The notes: generated by a model from the sequence alone, not told the origin. 64,000 nt of DNA from Fictibacillus enclensis (GCF_001457035.1 NZ_KQ758618.1:868001-932000), one strand, 5' to 3'; positions 47,936 to 56,200 are shown, counted from the first letter of the stretch. Numbers and translations are program-made.

Positions 47936-48583
47936 ATGGGCAGAGAGTTTATTTCACTGTTTGATGAGTGGGCAGAATCCTATGATCAATCGGTTTCAGG
48001 AAAAGATGAAGAGTATAGGGAAGTGTTCGAGCAGTATGAACACATTCTCGAAACCGTCGCATCCAAAACGACAGGAACAGTTGTGGAATTTGGAGTAGGG
48101 ACCGGAAATCTCACAGAAAAGCTGTTGAAAGCGAGAAGAACTGTATACGGTATAGAGCCTTCTTTAGGAATGCGAGAAAAGACAAAAGCCCGTTTTAATG
48201 ACCTTGAATTGTTAGACGGTGACTTTTTAACGTTTCCACAGCTTCCAGGTGAAGTGGACGCGATCGTCAGCACTTACGCTTTCCACCATCTCACAGATGA
48301 GGAAAAGGACTCAGCCATCCAATTATATAGCCAGATTTTAAAAGAAAATGGTAAAATTGTTTTTGCGGATACAGCATTCACTAATGAAGCCGACCGGGAG
48401 GAAAGACACCGAATTGTAAAGGAAAAGGGATACCTGAACCTACTTCAGGACTTGCAGACGGAATATTATACGACCATTGACGTGCTGGATGATCTTTTCC
48501 GCAAGCACGGATTTGACGTTTCCTTTGAAAAACTGAACACCTACGTTTGGCTGATAGAAGCTGTTAAGACCAAAAAAATCTGA
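47936..48583 (+). CDS. yrrT: SAM-dependent methyltransferase YrrT
   Basis: A 215-residue class I methyltransferase, SAM motif VVEFGVGTGNLTEKLL (about 47-62), DLELLDGDFL and IVSTYAFHHLTDEEK (about 107-121). The substrate of YrrT is unknown; it leads the methionine-to-cysteine operon in B. subtilis, where the idea is that it supplies S-adenosylhomocysteine to MtnN. CGGAGTGAA precedes ATG 47936. mtnN follows 24 nt after the stop. Confidence 0.92.
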   Translation: MGREFISLFDEWAESYDQSVSGKDEEYREVFEQYEHILETVASKTTGTVVEFGVGTGNLTEKLLKARRTVYGIEPSLGMREKTKARFNDLELLDGDFLTFPQLPGEVDAIVSTYAFHHLTDEEKDSAIQLYSQILKENGKIVFADTAFTNEADREERHRIVKEKGYLNLLQDLQTEYYTTIDVLDDLFRKHGFDVSFEKLNTYVWLIEAVKTKKI

Positions 48584-48607
48584 ACAGAAGATACTGGAGT
48601 TGTCGCT

Positions 48608-49312
48608 ATGAAAATTGGGATTATTGGGGCTATGGAAGAAGAAGTCATCATTCTCCGCAGCCAACTTGCCGAGAGAAAGGATACAAAGCTGGCCGGATGC
48701 GAATTCTATGCCGGCCGGATCGATGGACTTGATATCGTTCTTTTAAAATCGGGTATCGGTAAAGTAAATGCAGCCATTGGAACAACGCTAATGATTGAGA
48801 TGTTTAACCCGGATTGCATTATCAACACAGGTTCGGCGGGTGGTTTCCACCAGGATTTAAACGTGGGGGATGTTGTTATCTCCACTGAGGTTCGTCACCA
48901 TGATGTGGATGCCACCATTTTTGGTTATGAATACGGACAGGTGCCTCAAATGCCCGCCTATTATGTACCGGACCCAGAATTAGTGTCTGTTGCAGTAAAA
49001 AGTGCGGAAAAAGTCAGTGGTATTCAAGTCGCTAAAGGACTTATCGCTTCCGGCGACTCCTTTATGAGCGATCATGACCGTGTAGAATTTATCCGGACCA
49101 AACTTGCAGGTCTTTATGCCGCTGAAATGGAAGCAGCAGCCATTGCGCAAGTGGCTTACCAGTTTAATGTCCCGTTTGTTATTATTCGGTCACTGTCGGA
49201 TATAGCTGGCAAGGACGCCCGTATATCCTATGACCAATTTTTGGAAACCGCATCGAAGCATTCTGCAGAATTGATTTTATTAATGATTGAGGAGTTGAAA
49301 CAGAATGGTTAA
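48608..49312 (+). CDS. mtnN: 5'-methylthioadenosine/S-adenosylhomocysteine nucleosidase
   Basis: Hydrolyses SAH to S-ribosylhomocysteine and adenine, and MTA to methylthioribose. 234 residues starting [16 protein letters not shown], with [18 protein letters not shown] (about 76-93), [22 protein letters not shown] (about 174-186, catalytic Glu) and the late [15 protein letters not shown] (catalytic Asp). It overlaps luxS by 8 bp, and LuxS uses its product. Confidence 0.96.
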   Translation: MKIGIIGAMEEEVIILRSQLAERKDTKLAGCEFYAGRIDGLDIVLLKSGIGKVNAAIGTTLMIEMFNPDCIINTGSAGGFHQDLNVGDVVISTEVRHHDVDATIFGYEYGQVPQMPAYYVPDPELVSVAVKSAEKVSGIQVAKGLIASGDSFMSDHDRVEFIRTKLAGLYAAEMEAAAIAQVAYQFNVPFVIIRSLSDIAGKDARISYDQFLETASKHSAELILLMIEELKQNG

Positions 49313-49772
49313 AAAAATGAATGTAGAAAGTTTTAATTTGGATCATACTAAAGTAGCAGCGCCTTATGTGCGCCTGGCTGGAACAACACAAGGTAAAAAC
49401 GGAGATGTGATTCATAAATACGATATCCGTTTCTGCCAGCCGAACAAGGATCATATGGATATGGCCGGACTTCACTCCATCGAGCATTTGATGGCAGAAA
49501 ACATTAGAAATCATCATGATTCTGTAGTAGACATCAGTCCGATGGGATGCCAGACCGGTTTCTATCTTTCTGTGATTAATCACGATAACTATGAAGAGAT
49601 TCTCGATGTCTTGGAAAAAACACTGCATGATGTTTTAAAAGCCGAAGAAGTGCCAGCCTGCAACGAAGTCCAATGCGGATGGGCTGCCAACCACAGTTTG
49701 GAAGGGGCCAAGCAAATTGCAGAGAAGATGCTTGAGAAAAAAGACGAATGGAATAAGGTATTTGCTGACTAA
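49305..49772 (+). CDS. luxS: S-ribosylhomocysteine lyase LuxS
   Basis: Cleaves S-ribosylhomocysteine to homocysteine and DPD, the precursor of AI-2. 155 residues, metal site [14 protein letters not shown] (about 56-69), [13 protein letters not shown] with the catalytic Cys (about 76-88), and the second metal-ligand Cys in [11 protein letters not shown] (about 123-133). ATG 49305 lies 10 nt after GGAG and overlaps mtnN. In B. subtilis luxS is a separate gene elsewhere; here it is within the yrrT operon. Confidence 0.95.
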   Translation: MVKKMNVESFNLDHTKVAAPYVRLAGTTQGKNGDVIHKYDIRFCQPNKDHMDMAGLHSIEHLMAENIRNHHDSVVDISPMGCQTGFYLSVINHDNYEEILDVLEKTLHDVLKAEEVPACNEVQCGWAANHSLEGAKQIAEKMLEKKDEWNKVFAD

Positions 49773-49786
49773 GAGGAGCCTGAGCA

Positions 49787-50710
49787 ATGACGGTTTACAA
49801 AAACATACATGAATTGGTTGGAAATACACCACTGCTTCAGCTGACCCACTTTCCGCTGCCTAATAAGGTGAAACTCTTTGCGAAGCTGGAATACTTTAAT
49901 CCGGGCGGAAGTGTGAAGGACCGGTTAGGAAGAGAATTATTGGATGAAGCCTTTCGTTCGGGGAAATTAGCTGAAGGAGGAACCATCATTGAACCTACGG
50001 CCGGGAATACGGGTATCGGGCTGGCTCTTGCTGCGCTTAATCGTGGAGTCCGTGTCATTTTCGTAATCCCAGAGAAGTTCAGTATAGAAAAACAGGAAAT
50101 TATGAAGGCGCTGGGCGCAACCCTCATCCACACTCCAACAAATGATGGAATCAAGGGGGCTATCAAAAAAACGGAGCTGCTCCTGAATGAAATCCCAGGT
50201 TCGTTTACGCCTGCCCAATTTTCCAATCCTTCCAATCCGACGACGTACTATAAAACACTGGGGCCTGAGATATGGAACGATTTGAACGGTAAGGTAGATA
50301 TCTTTGTTGCAGGAGCAGGAACGGGAGGCACCTTCATGGGTACTGCCCAATTTTTAAAAGAAAAGAATCCATCACTAAAAACGGTGATCGTCGAACCGGA
50401 GGGCTCCATCCTTAACGGAGGCCAGTCGGGTCCTCACAAAACGGAAGGAATAGGCATGGAGTTTCTGCCGGACTATATGGACCCTTCTTATTTCAATGCC
50501 ATTCATACAGTAATGGATACAGACGCGTTTTCCAGGGTGAAGGAACTCGCGCAAAAAGAGGGGATTTTGGTAGGCAGTTCCTCGGGTGCTGCGCTTCACG
50601 CAGCCTTGCTGGAAGCAGAAACTGCAGCTGAAGGCTCATCGATTGTCACGATCTTCCCCGACGGAAGTGACCGATATTTAAGCAAGAAGATTTATGAAGG
50701 GGGAATTTAA
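49787..50710 (+). CDS. mccA: O-acetylserine-dependent cystathionine beta-synthase MccA
   Basis: PLP enzyme joining homocysteine to O-acetylserine to form cystathionine (reverse transsulfuration). 307 residues of the CysK/CBS fold: VGNTPLLQL (about 11-19), PLP Lys in FNPGGSVKDRLG (about 37-48), TAGNTGIGLA (about 70-79), GAGTGGTFMG and VGSSSGAA. The assignment as MccA (YrhA) rather than CysK rests on the mccB neighbour and operon. mccB starts at the base after its stop. Confidence 0.92.
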   Translation: MTVYKNIHELVGNTPLLQLTHFPLPNKVKLFAKLEYFNPGGSVKDRLGRELLDEAFRSGKLAEGGTIIEPTAGNTGIGLALAALNRGVRVIFVIPEKFSIEKQEIMKALGATLIHTPTNDGIKGAIKKTELLLNEIPGSFTPAQFSNPSNPTTYYKTLGPEIWNDLNGKVDIFVAGAGTGGTFMGTAQFLKEKNPSLKTVIVEPEGSILNGGQSGPHKTEGIGMEFLPDYMDPSYFNAIHTVMDTDAFSRVKELAQKEGILVGSSSGAALHAALLEAETAAEGSSIVTIFPDGSDRYLSKKIYEGGI

Positions 50711-51844
<1,134 letters not shown>

Positions 51845-51863
51845 AACCATAGCTGATTGGTTT

Positions 51864-51906
51864 AAAAACTCCCGTTCCTCTTTGGAGGAAACGGGAGTTT
51901 TTTTTC
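51864..51906 (+). terminator. Terminator of the yrrT-mccB operon
   Basis: AAAAACTCCCGT-TCCTC / GAGGA-A-ACGGGAGTTTTT with a loop of TTTG and a run of T. One bulged base. Confidence 0.92.
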
Positions 51907-51988
51907 ATTTATTTGTCAAAAATTACGTGTGTCCTTGTACCTGTTCTATGTTATTGTAATACAAGAGGTTAGGAGGCTGGTTAAAAGT

Positions 51989-52228
51989 ATGGAATCAAAA
52001 GGATTGCAAGACCTAAAGCAGAAGATCCAGGACTATCAGCACTACGGGATTGTCCTATTAGGGCTAAGTTCTTTTATGTATTTGGGAACCGTCATTCCGT
52101 TCGCAGGCAAAGACGTCACCGATGAAATCGTCTGCGGAACCACATCATTAACTGGACTAGGATTTACAGCACTTATGTACTTTCAGGCAAAGCGGCTGAA
52201 AAAACAGCTGCAGGATATAGAATCATAA
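51989..52228 (+). CDS. yrhC: YrhC-family small membrane protein
   Basis: A 79-residue protein starting MESKGLQDLKQKIQDYQHYG with two helices (about 19-38 and 46-65) and a basic end. YrhC follows mccB in B. subtilis; function unknown. ATG 51989 is chosen because TAGGAGG lies about 12 nt upstream; the longer frame runs into the promoter region. A terminator after mccB suggests separate transcription, with TTGTAC at 51934-51939 as a possible -35. Confidence 0.78.
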   Translation: MESKGLQDLKQKIQDYQHYGIVLLGLSSFMYLGTVIPFAGKDVTDEIVCGTTSLTGLGFTALMYFQAKRLKKQLQDIES

Positions 52229-52231
52229 AAC

Positions 52232-52274
52232 AAAAAAATGACCGGCAGCTTGTGGGCTGCCGGGCATTTTTTTG
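52232..52274. terminator. Bidirectional terminator between yrhC and menA
   Basis: AAAAAAATG-A-CCGGCAGC / GCTGCCGG-G-CATTTTTTT with a TTGTGG loop; T runs on both strands. Confidence 0.93.
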
Positions 52275-52292
52275 TATGAAATAATAGTCATT

Positions 52293-53183
52293 CTATATTG
52301 ATATACCGATTAAGGTGCCTATGCAAAGAAGAATTCCAAAGCCTAAATGAAGCATGGCCGTTAATCCAAGTGAAGTGTTCAATTCTTTGGGATCCCAAGT
52401 GCGGAGACTGATGGACAGAGCTTTAATCGCCACGGGAAGTGACAAGAAAGCGAGCAGGCTCCATATAGGAAGCATAGAGATTGCTACCAGGATCAGCAAC
52501 AGTACATAGGCGCCAATCATTAAAATCAAATATTCAACGCGGGCGCCGGTTCTGCCGAGCAAGCCGGCGACGGTGATTTTGTTAATCAATTTATCGCTGT
52601 CAATGTCTCTTAAATTATTGGCCTGCAAAATTGCCATAATCAAAAAGGCATTCGGCAGTGCCATAAGAACAGTACCCCAATCGACGGCAAGTGTCTGGAC
52701 ATAAAACGAACCGATGACGGCAAGTACGCCGAGCGTGGTGCCGGAAGCGAACTCTCCAAACCCATTATAGGCCAAAGCGTAACGAGTGGCCGTATAGAAA
52801 TAGCCAATCAATAGAGATGGAATACCGATATAAAGAATAAAGCGGCCTGTGAGACCTGCCAAAACCAAGCCGATGATACTGCCGAGAGCAAAAAAGATGA
52901 GACCGGTAATATGGACTTGTTTTGGGGTCATTTCTCCGCGGTCAATAACGCCTGAAGGGCTGAGTGATCCAGGCTGGTCAGCACCTTTTACATGGTCGTA
53001 ATAATCGTTGACCAGATTTGTTCCGCACTGCATAAAGACGGCACCAAGGAGTGTTAAAACAAATAGTCCCCAATGAATGCTTGTGGATTGCAGAGCAAGT
53101 ATGGTTCCAAAAATAACCGGTATGATGGAAGCCGTTAATGAAAATGGCCGTGTAGAAGCCAAAAAAACTTTAGGGCTTATCAT
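52293..53183 (-). CDS. menA: 1,4-dihydroxy-2-naphthoate polyprenyltransferase (MenA-like)
   Basis: UbiA-family membrane prenyltransferase for menaquinone synthesis. 296 residues, about nine helices, with the two Asp-rich motifs NLVNDYYDHVKGADQ (about 58-72) and NNLRDIDSDKLINKIT (about 188-203) that bind the prenyl diphosphate through Mg2+. The full MenA pattern RPFSLTASIIPVIFG near the N terminus supports DHNA as substrate. Upstream on the minus strand are AAGGAGG and a TATAAT (53230-53225). Menaquinone is the respiratory quinone in Bacillaceae. Its position next to yrhC is not the B. subtilis arrangement. Confidence 0.87.
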   Translation of the reverse strand: MISPKVFLASTRPFSLTASIIPVIFGTILALQSTSIHWGLFVLTLLGAVFMQCGTNLVNDYYDHVKGADQPGSLSPSGVIDRGEMTPKQVHITGLIFFALGSIIGLVLAGLTGRFILYIGIPSLLIGYFYTATRYALAYNGFGEFASGTTLGVLAVIGSFYVQTLAVDWGTVLMALPNAFLIMAILQANNLRDIDSDKLINKITVAGLLGRTGARVEYLILMIGAYVLLLILVAISMLPIWSLLAFLSLPVAIKALSISLRTWDPKELNTSLGLTAMLHLGFGILLCIGTLIGISI

Positions 53184-53383
53184 AATGTTCCTCCTTACTA
53201 AAAAACAAATAATGTAGCATAACCATTATAATACAAATGTTTGTGAAAATGTACACAATATACCTGTTCCAACGAAATTGTAATGGCAGGAATGGAATCA
53301 TTTTCTTTGAGCGGAAAAACGTTATAAAATGGGTGATCTTTTTCCCTTCTTCCGCATATAAATAAATTGTTTGAAAAAAGTGG

Positions 53384-53412
53384 TTTACAAGTTACCAAGT
53401 TATGGTTATACT
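53384..53412 (+). promoter_or_regulatory. SigA promoter of the small-ORF cluster
   Basis: TTTACA (53384-53389), 17 bp, TATACT (53407-53412). Transcription would start near 53419, about 40 nt before the first small ORF. TTTACA (53384-53389) and TGTAAA (53418-53423) are inverted copies flanking the promoter. The rest of the gap 53184-53383 holds only the menA upstream region. Confidence 0.8.
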
Positions 53413-53457
53413 TACCGTGTAAAGAATAATCAGAATTTATAAAGGAGGTCGAACACG

Positions 53458-53562
53458 ATGATGAGATTACAACCGATTACAGCGTCACTGCAACCTTTTT
53501 CTGCACAACTACAACTTCATGCAACACTACGTTGTTCGGCCATTGGACACCAGCTTTTTTGA
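53458..53562 (+). CDS. 34-residue small ORF (leader-peptide candidate)
   Basis: ATG 53458 with a perfect AAAGGAGG 9 nt upstream and a good promoter before it encodes 34 residues beginning MMRLQPITASLQPFSAQLQL and ending GHQLF. It is rich in Gln, Leu and Ala codons and C/A-rich DNA. The stop lies in GCTTTTTTGA, and GCTTTTTT (53553-53560) is complementary to AAAAAAGC (53578-53585) that begins the first of two terminators. No family is recognised. It may be a regulatory leader peptide or a small protein in its own right. Confidence 0.6.
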   Translation: MMRLQPITASLQPFSAQLQLHATLRCSAIGHQLF

Positions 53563-53577
53563 TTTGCGATTTTTGAT

Positions 53578-53618
53578 AAAAAAGCGCCGCAGGCCGAATG
53601 ATGCCCTGTGGCTTTTTT
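53578..53618 (+). terminator. First of two homologous terminators after the 34-codon ORF
   Basis: GCCGCAGG (53586-53593) pairs with CCTGTGGC (53605-53612); the flanking AAAAAA and TTTTTT can extend the stem. Confidence 0.82.
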
Positions 53619-53635
53619 GCGCCCTTTTTTAGGGA

Positions 53636-53671
53636 AGGCTGCAGGGATCTGACTCCCTGCGGCCTTTTTTT
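53636..53671 (+). terminator. Second homologous terminator
   Basis: AGGCTGCAGGGA (53636-53647) pairs with TCCCTGCGGCCT (53654-53665), one G-U pair, followed by T residues. The arms resemble those of the first terminator, and arms of the two could cross-pair. TATACA at 53671-53676 with CTGACT 16 bp upstream is a possible internal promoter for the next ORFs. Confidence 0.88.
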
Positions 53672-53701
53672 ATACAACTAAACGTGAAGGAGATGACAGG
53701 A

Positions 53702-53761
53702 ATGATGATTAGCATTGCTTTATTAACCTGGTTTTCACTGGAGAAGGATATGGACTGTTAA
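53702..53761 (+). CDS. 19-residue small ORF of the yrzI-type cluster, copy 1
   Basis: Encodes MMISIALLTWFSLEKDMDC. GAAGGAGA (53686-53693) is 8 nt before ATG 53702. It lies 25 nt before the first YrzI-like gene. It shares the start AGGAATGATGA, a central Trp and the codons GAG AAR GAT with the second 19-codon ORF, so the two are duplicates. In B. subtilis the yrzI operon carries comparable tiny ORFs, one of which (S1025) is cut by the ribosome-dependent nuclease Rae1, as I recall at a Glu-Lys codon pair. Here Glu-Lys is at 53741-53746. Confidence 0.6.
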   Translation: MMISIALLTWFSLEKDMDC

Positions 53762-53786
53762 ATGAATATGAAAGGGGGAATGCCCA

Positions 53787-53936
53787 ATGATTACACTGAA
53801 CTTGTTTTTTGGAACCATTACGCTATCGTTTCAGGGTAAAATGAACAGCCAAAATGAATTGATTCATCAGCAGCATGTAAAGAAGATGTACCAAGAAACT
53901 CAAGAGAAATTGATGAACAATGTTCACATGTATTAA
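53787..53936 (+). CDS. yrzI: YrzI-family small protein, copy 1
   Basis: 49 residues: hydrophobic start MITLNLFFGTITLSF, then a charged helix with NELIHQQHVKKMYQE and a C-terminal His/Tyr. This matches the short YrzI family (about 49 residues) known in Bacillus. AAAGGGGGA is 8 nt upstream. Related along its length to the second copy at 54071 (shared LTLNLFF-T-T-S and HQQ-V). Function unknown; it may be a small membrane-associated or toxic peptide. Confidence 0.8.
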   Translation: MITLNLFFGTITLSFQGKMNSQNELIHQQHVKKMYQETQEKLMNNVHMY

Positions 53937-53978
53937 AACCCAAACATGAAAAAATGAATGAAAAAGGAGAGGGTAGGA

Positions 53979-54038
53979 ATGATGAAGCGAAAACTGGTAT
54001 TTCTGAATTGGATGGTAACAGAGAAAGATACGACCTGA
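53979..54038 (+). CDS. 19-residue small ORF of the yrzI-type cluster, copy 2
   Basis: Encodes MMKRKLVFLNWMVTEKDTT. AAGGAGAGGG is just upstream. It precedes the second YrzI-like gene by 32 nt, mirroring copy 1. The Glu-Lys codons are at 54021-54026. An overlapping 30-codon frame on the same strand (from about 53955) has no comparable ribosome site. Confidence 0.6.
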   Translation: MMKRKLVFLNWMVTEKDTT

Positions 54039-54070
54039 AAGGGTAAGAAAGCAGGAAAGGAGGAGTCTGT

Positions 54071-54220
54071 ATGCTGACATTGAACCTTTTCTTTGCTACG
54101 TTGACCATTTCATTAAGGAAGAATGAAAGAACATACAAAGATTATGTGCATCAACAAAATGTGAACGAATTGTTCGAAGCGGCCCATACAAAGGCTGGCG
54201 AGGCGAACTATTTAAGATAA
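54071..54220 (+). CDS. yrzI: YrzI-family small protein, copy 2
   Basis: 49 residues starting MLTLNLFFATLTISLRKNE, then a charged region with YVHQQNVNELFEAAH. Strong AAAGGAGGAG 7 nt upstream of ATG 54071. Same length as copy 1 and similar in both halves. A terminator follows, closing the cluster. Confidence 0.82.
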   Translation: MLTLNLFFATLTISLRKNERTYKDYVHQQNVNELFEAAHTKAGEANYLR

Positions 54221-54229
54221 ATGAACGGC

Positions 54230-54268
54230 AAAACCGCCCATGCAAAATGATTGCAGGGCGGTTTTTTT
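54230..54268 (+). terminator. Terminator of the yrzI-type cluster
   Basis: AAAACCGCCC with an inner GCA/TGC and GGGCGGTTTTTTT. Long stem and T run. Confidence 0.93.
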
Positions 54269-54317
54269 ACGGTATGATGAAGATAACGACTTTGGTAAAG
54301 AAGGAGGAGAGTCAGCC

Positions 54318-54485
54318 ATGAAAAAAGACATCCATTGCTGTGCAACGTGTGTAAACTTCAAGGCTTCACGGACGGATAACGGAATGAAATATGAATGTGT
54401 GAGACTGGGGTTTGATACGCAGCCTTCCTATAAATTTAATTGCTGGGATCCGAAGGAACATGTTAAAAAGTGGCTGGAAAAGTAG
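54318..54485 (+). CDS. Cys-rich small protein
   Basis: 55 residues with the Cys pattern HCCATC (residues 6-11), C27 in KYECVRL and C43 in KFNCWDP, likely a metal (zinc) site. AAGGAGGAGAG precedes ATG 54318; the longer frame starts inside the preceding terminator. TATGAT at 54273-54278 with TTGCAG upstream could be its promoter. I do not recognise the family with certainty. Convergent with the TPM gene, whose stop is adjacent. Confidence 0.75.
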   Translation: MKKDIHCCATCVNFKASRTDNGMKYECVRLGFDTQPSYKFNCWDPKEHVKKWLEK

Positions 54486-55220
54486 TTACCAGCCCCTTCC
54501 TGCGCCGCCTCCGCCGGATGATCCACCTCCGCCACCCCGGCGTCCCCCGCCTCCACCTCCACCTCTTGAAAGCATGGAAAGAATCATATAGGTGAGGAAA
54601 CCATTAAAGAATTTGATGTCCAAAAAGATAATGGCCACGATAATGATGATGTAAAACCAGGAAAAAGGGTCCTTTTTCTTCTCCTCGGTCCTGGACGGGG
54701 GAGCATCCTGTCCTTTGTATTCTTTTTGTATTTCTTTGACCAGGGCCTGATACGTATGGGTAATGGCCTCATCGTTTTTTCCTTGCTTCAAATAAGGAAC
54801 TGCATTTTCATCAAGAATTCTTCCAGCTTTGCCATCTGGAATCGCTCCTTCAAGGCCATACCCCACTTCGACCCGGATTTTTTTCTGCGAGAGGGCCAAA
54901 ACAAGCAGAACACCGTTATCCGCTTCCTTTGTTCCAAGTCCAAATTTCCTGAAGGCATCATTGGCATACGTTTCAATCGGTGTATCACCAATGGATTTAA
55001 CGGTAAGAACAGCAAGCTGTGCACTTGTCTGATCTTCCAGCTGTCTTCCCTGGGACAGGAGCTTCGACTTTTCCTGCGGGCTAAGCACGCCTGCATGATC
55101 CTGTACATAAATGTCTCCCTCTGGCTCCGGTATCGCATCAGCAGATACCGGAATGGCGGTTGTTAATAATGAAAAAACAACAAACAACCCTAGTAAGAGG
55201 GAGAATTTTTTGGGAATCAT
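54486..55220 (-). CDS. TPM-domain membrane protein (YgcG/YdjH type)
   Basis: 244 residues: signal peptide (KFSLLLGLFVVFSLLTTAIPVSA), TPM domain (about 34-165: YVQDHAGVLSPQEKSKLL, NGVLLVLALSQKKIRVEVGYGLEG, and DGKAGRILDENAVPYLKQG by position), a linker, one helix (WFYIIIIVAIIFLDIKFF) and a Gly-rich tail of GGGG repeats ending GGGGAGRGW. TPM proteins act outside the membrane, often with LemA. It overlaps lemA by the ATGA junction and is the second gene of that operon. Confidence 0.9.
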   Translation of the reverse strand: MIPKKFSLLLGLFVVFSLLTTAIPVSADAIPEPEGDIYVQDHAGVLSPQEKSKLLSQGRQLEDQTSAQLAVLTVKSIGDTPIETYANDAFRKFGLGTKEADNGVLLVLALSQKKIRVEVGYGLEGAIPDGKAGRILDENAVPYLKQGKNDEAITHTYQALVKEIQKEYKGQDAPPSRTEEKKKDPFSWFYIIIIVAIIFLDIKFFNGFLTYMILSMLSRGGGGGGGRRGGGGGSSGGGGAGRGW

Positions 55221-55786
55221 CAGCTGTTTCCTCCAAAATCAACTTTTGGAGGCTCCTGTGCATTGGCGCTGGCCTTAAAGTATTCTTTTTTATCAAATCC
55301 TCCAATCCCTGCAATTAAGGCTCCTGGAAACCTTTTAACTTTTTTGTTATAGGAAGCAACTTTTTCATTATAGTCCCTTCTTGCCACAGCAATTCGATTT
55401 TCTGTACCGGCAAGCTCATCCATCAGTTGGGTGAACTGCTTATCTGCTTTTAAGTTTGGATATCTTTCCTGAATCACAAGCAGGCGGCTAAGGGCACCGG
55501 TCAACTGGTCGTTCGCCTGGGCTTCATCCTGAGGGGATTTGGCCCCTGCAAGACGTGCACGGGAATCAGAGATATCTTTAAGAACCTCTTTTTCGTGGGA
55601 GGCGTAACCTTTAACCGTGCTGACGAGGTTGGGCACCAGATCAACACGCCGCTGAAGCTGGGTTTCAATCTGGGAATAGGACTGGTCCACATCTTCTTCG
55701 CTATTTACGAACCCGTTGTAGCTGGTGAAAAACAGAATCACAAGCACGGCAATAATAAGAACGGGCCATAGCCAACTTTTTTTCAT
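55220..55786 (-). CDS. lemA: LemA family protein
   Basis: 188 residues: N-terminal helix (WLWPVLIIAVLVILFFTSYNGFV), then the LemA helical domain with VDQSYSQIETQLQRRVDLVPNL (about 32-53, in part) and the late SYNKKVKRFPGALIAG (about 149-164). LemA proteins are membrane-anchored and often paired with TPM or peptidase genes; function unknown. ATG 55786 follows GAGGAG on the minus strand; the frame opens 15 bases earlier at a less likely start. Confidence 0.93.
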   Translation of the reverse strand: MKKSWLWPVLIIAVLVILFFTSYNGFVNSEEDVDQSYSQIETQLQRRVDLVPNLVSTVKGYASHEKEVLKDISDSRARLAGAKSPQDEAQANDQLTGALSRLLVIQERYPNLKADKQFTQLMDELAGTENRIAVARRDYNEKVASYNKKVKRFPGALIAGIGGFDKKEYFKASANAQEPPKVDFGGNS

Positions 55787-55823
55787 TTGTACACTCCTCA
55801 ATTCTATTTGGATATTTTTTATT

Positions 55824-55847
55824 TTTCCCCTATCCTATGATTTAAAA
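55824..55847 (-). promoter_or_regulatory. Possible SigB promoter of lemA-TPM
   Basis: On the minus strand TTTTAA (55847-55842), 12 bp, GGGAAA (55829-55824), similar to SigB elements GTTTAA / GGGWAW. Placement is about 40 nt before the lemA start. Confidence 0.4.
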
Positions 55848-55865
55848 ACGGAAAATATGGCGGGT

Positions 55866-55891
55866 GATTAACATTCCTTGGACATGGGTAT
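55866..55891 (+). promoter_or_regulatory. SigB promoter of csbD
   Basis: GATTAA (55866-55871), 14 bp, GGGTAT (55886-55891): one mismatch to the SigB -35 GTTTAA and a perfect -10. csbD is a SigB-dependent stress gene in B. subtilis. Confidence 0.65.
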
Positions 55892-55938
55892 ATACCACTA
55901 TAGACAATTATTGAATTTACTAAAGGAGGAACTAATCC

Positions 55939-56139
55939 ATGAATGACGATCAGACACAAGGGAAATTAGACAAGCTGAAAGGCGAGGCGAAACGGGGACT
56001 CGGCAAACTGACAAATGATGAAACAACAGAGGCAGAAGGCAACAAGGACAAAATGAAAGGCGAAGCACGCGAGGGTGTCGGTGATCTGAAAGAGAAGGCA
56101 GCAGACAAAGTAAATAAAGTTTTTGATAACAGAAGATAA
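55939..56139 (+). CDS. csbD: CsbD-family general stress protein
   Basis: 66 residues, very hydrophilic, with duplicated KLKGEAKRGLGKLTNDE / KMKGEAREGVGDLKEKA segments typical of CsbD. Induced by SigB-mediated general stress in Bacillus; exact role unknown. AAAGGAGG precedes ATG 55939. The gene has its own SigB-like promoter and tandem terminators. Confidence 0.95.
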   Translation: MNDDQTQGKLDKLKGEAKRGLGKLTNDETTEAEGNKDKMKGEAREGVGDLKEKAADKVNKVFDNRR

Positions 56140-56154
56140 TACTATAGAGTACGG

Positions 56155-56195
56155 ATGAGGCAAAAGGGCGAAACGTCTTTTTGCCTCATTTTTTA
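56155..56195 (+). terminator. Terminator of csbD
   Basis: ATGAGGCAAAA (56155-56165) pairs perfectly with TTTTGCCTCAT (56179-56189), then T residues. Confidence 0.93.
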
Positions 56196-56200
56196 TGGGG

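Noticed and set aside
53955-54047. 30-codon frame MNEKGEGRNDEAKTG overlapping the second 19-codon ORF
   Set aside because: No good ribosome site, and the overlapping 19-codon ORF has a duplicate upstream.
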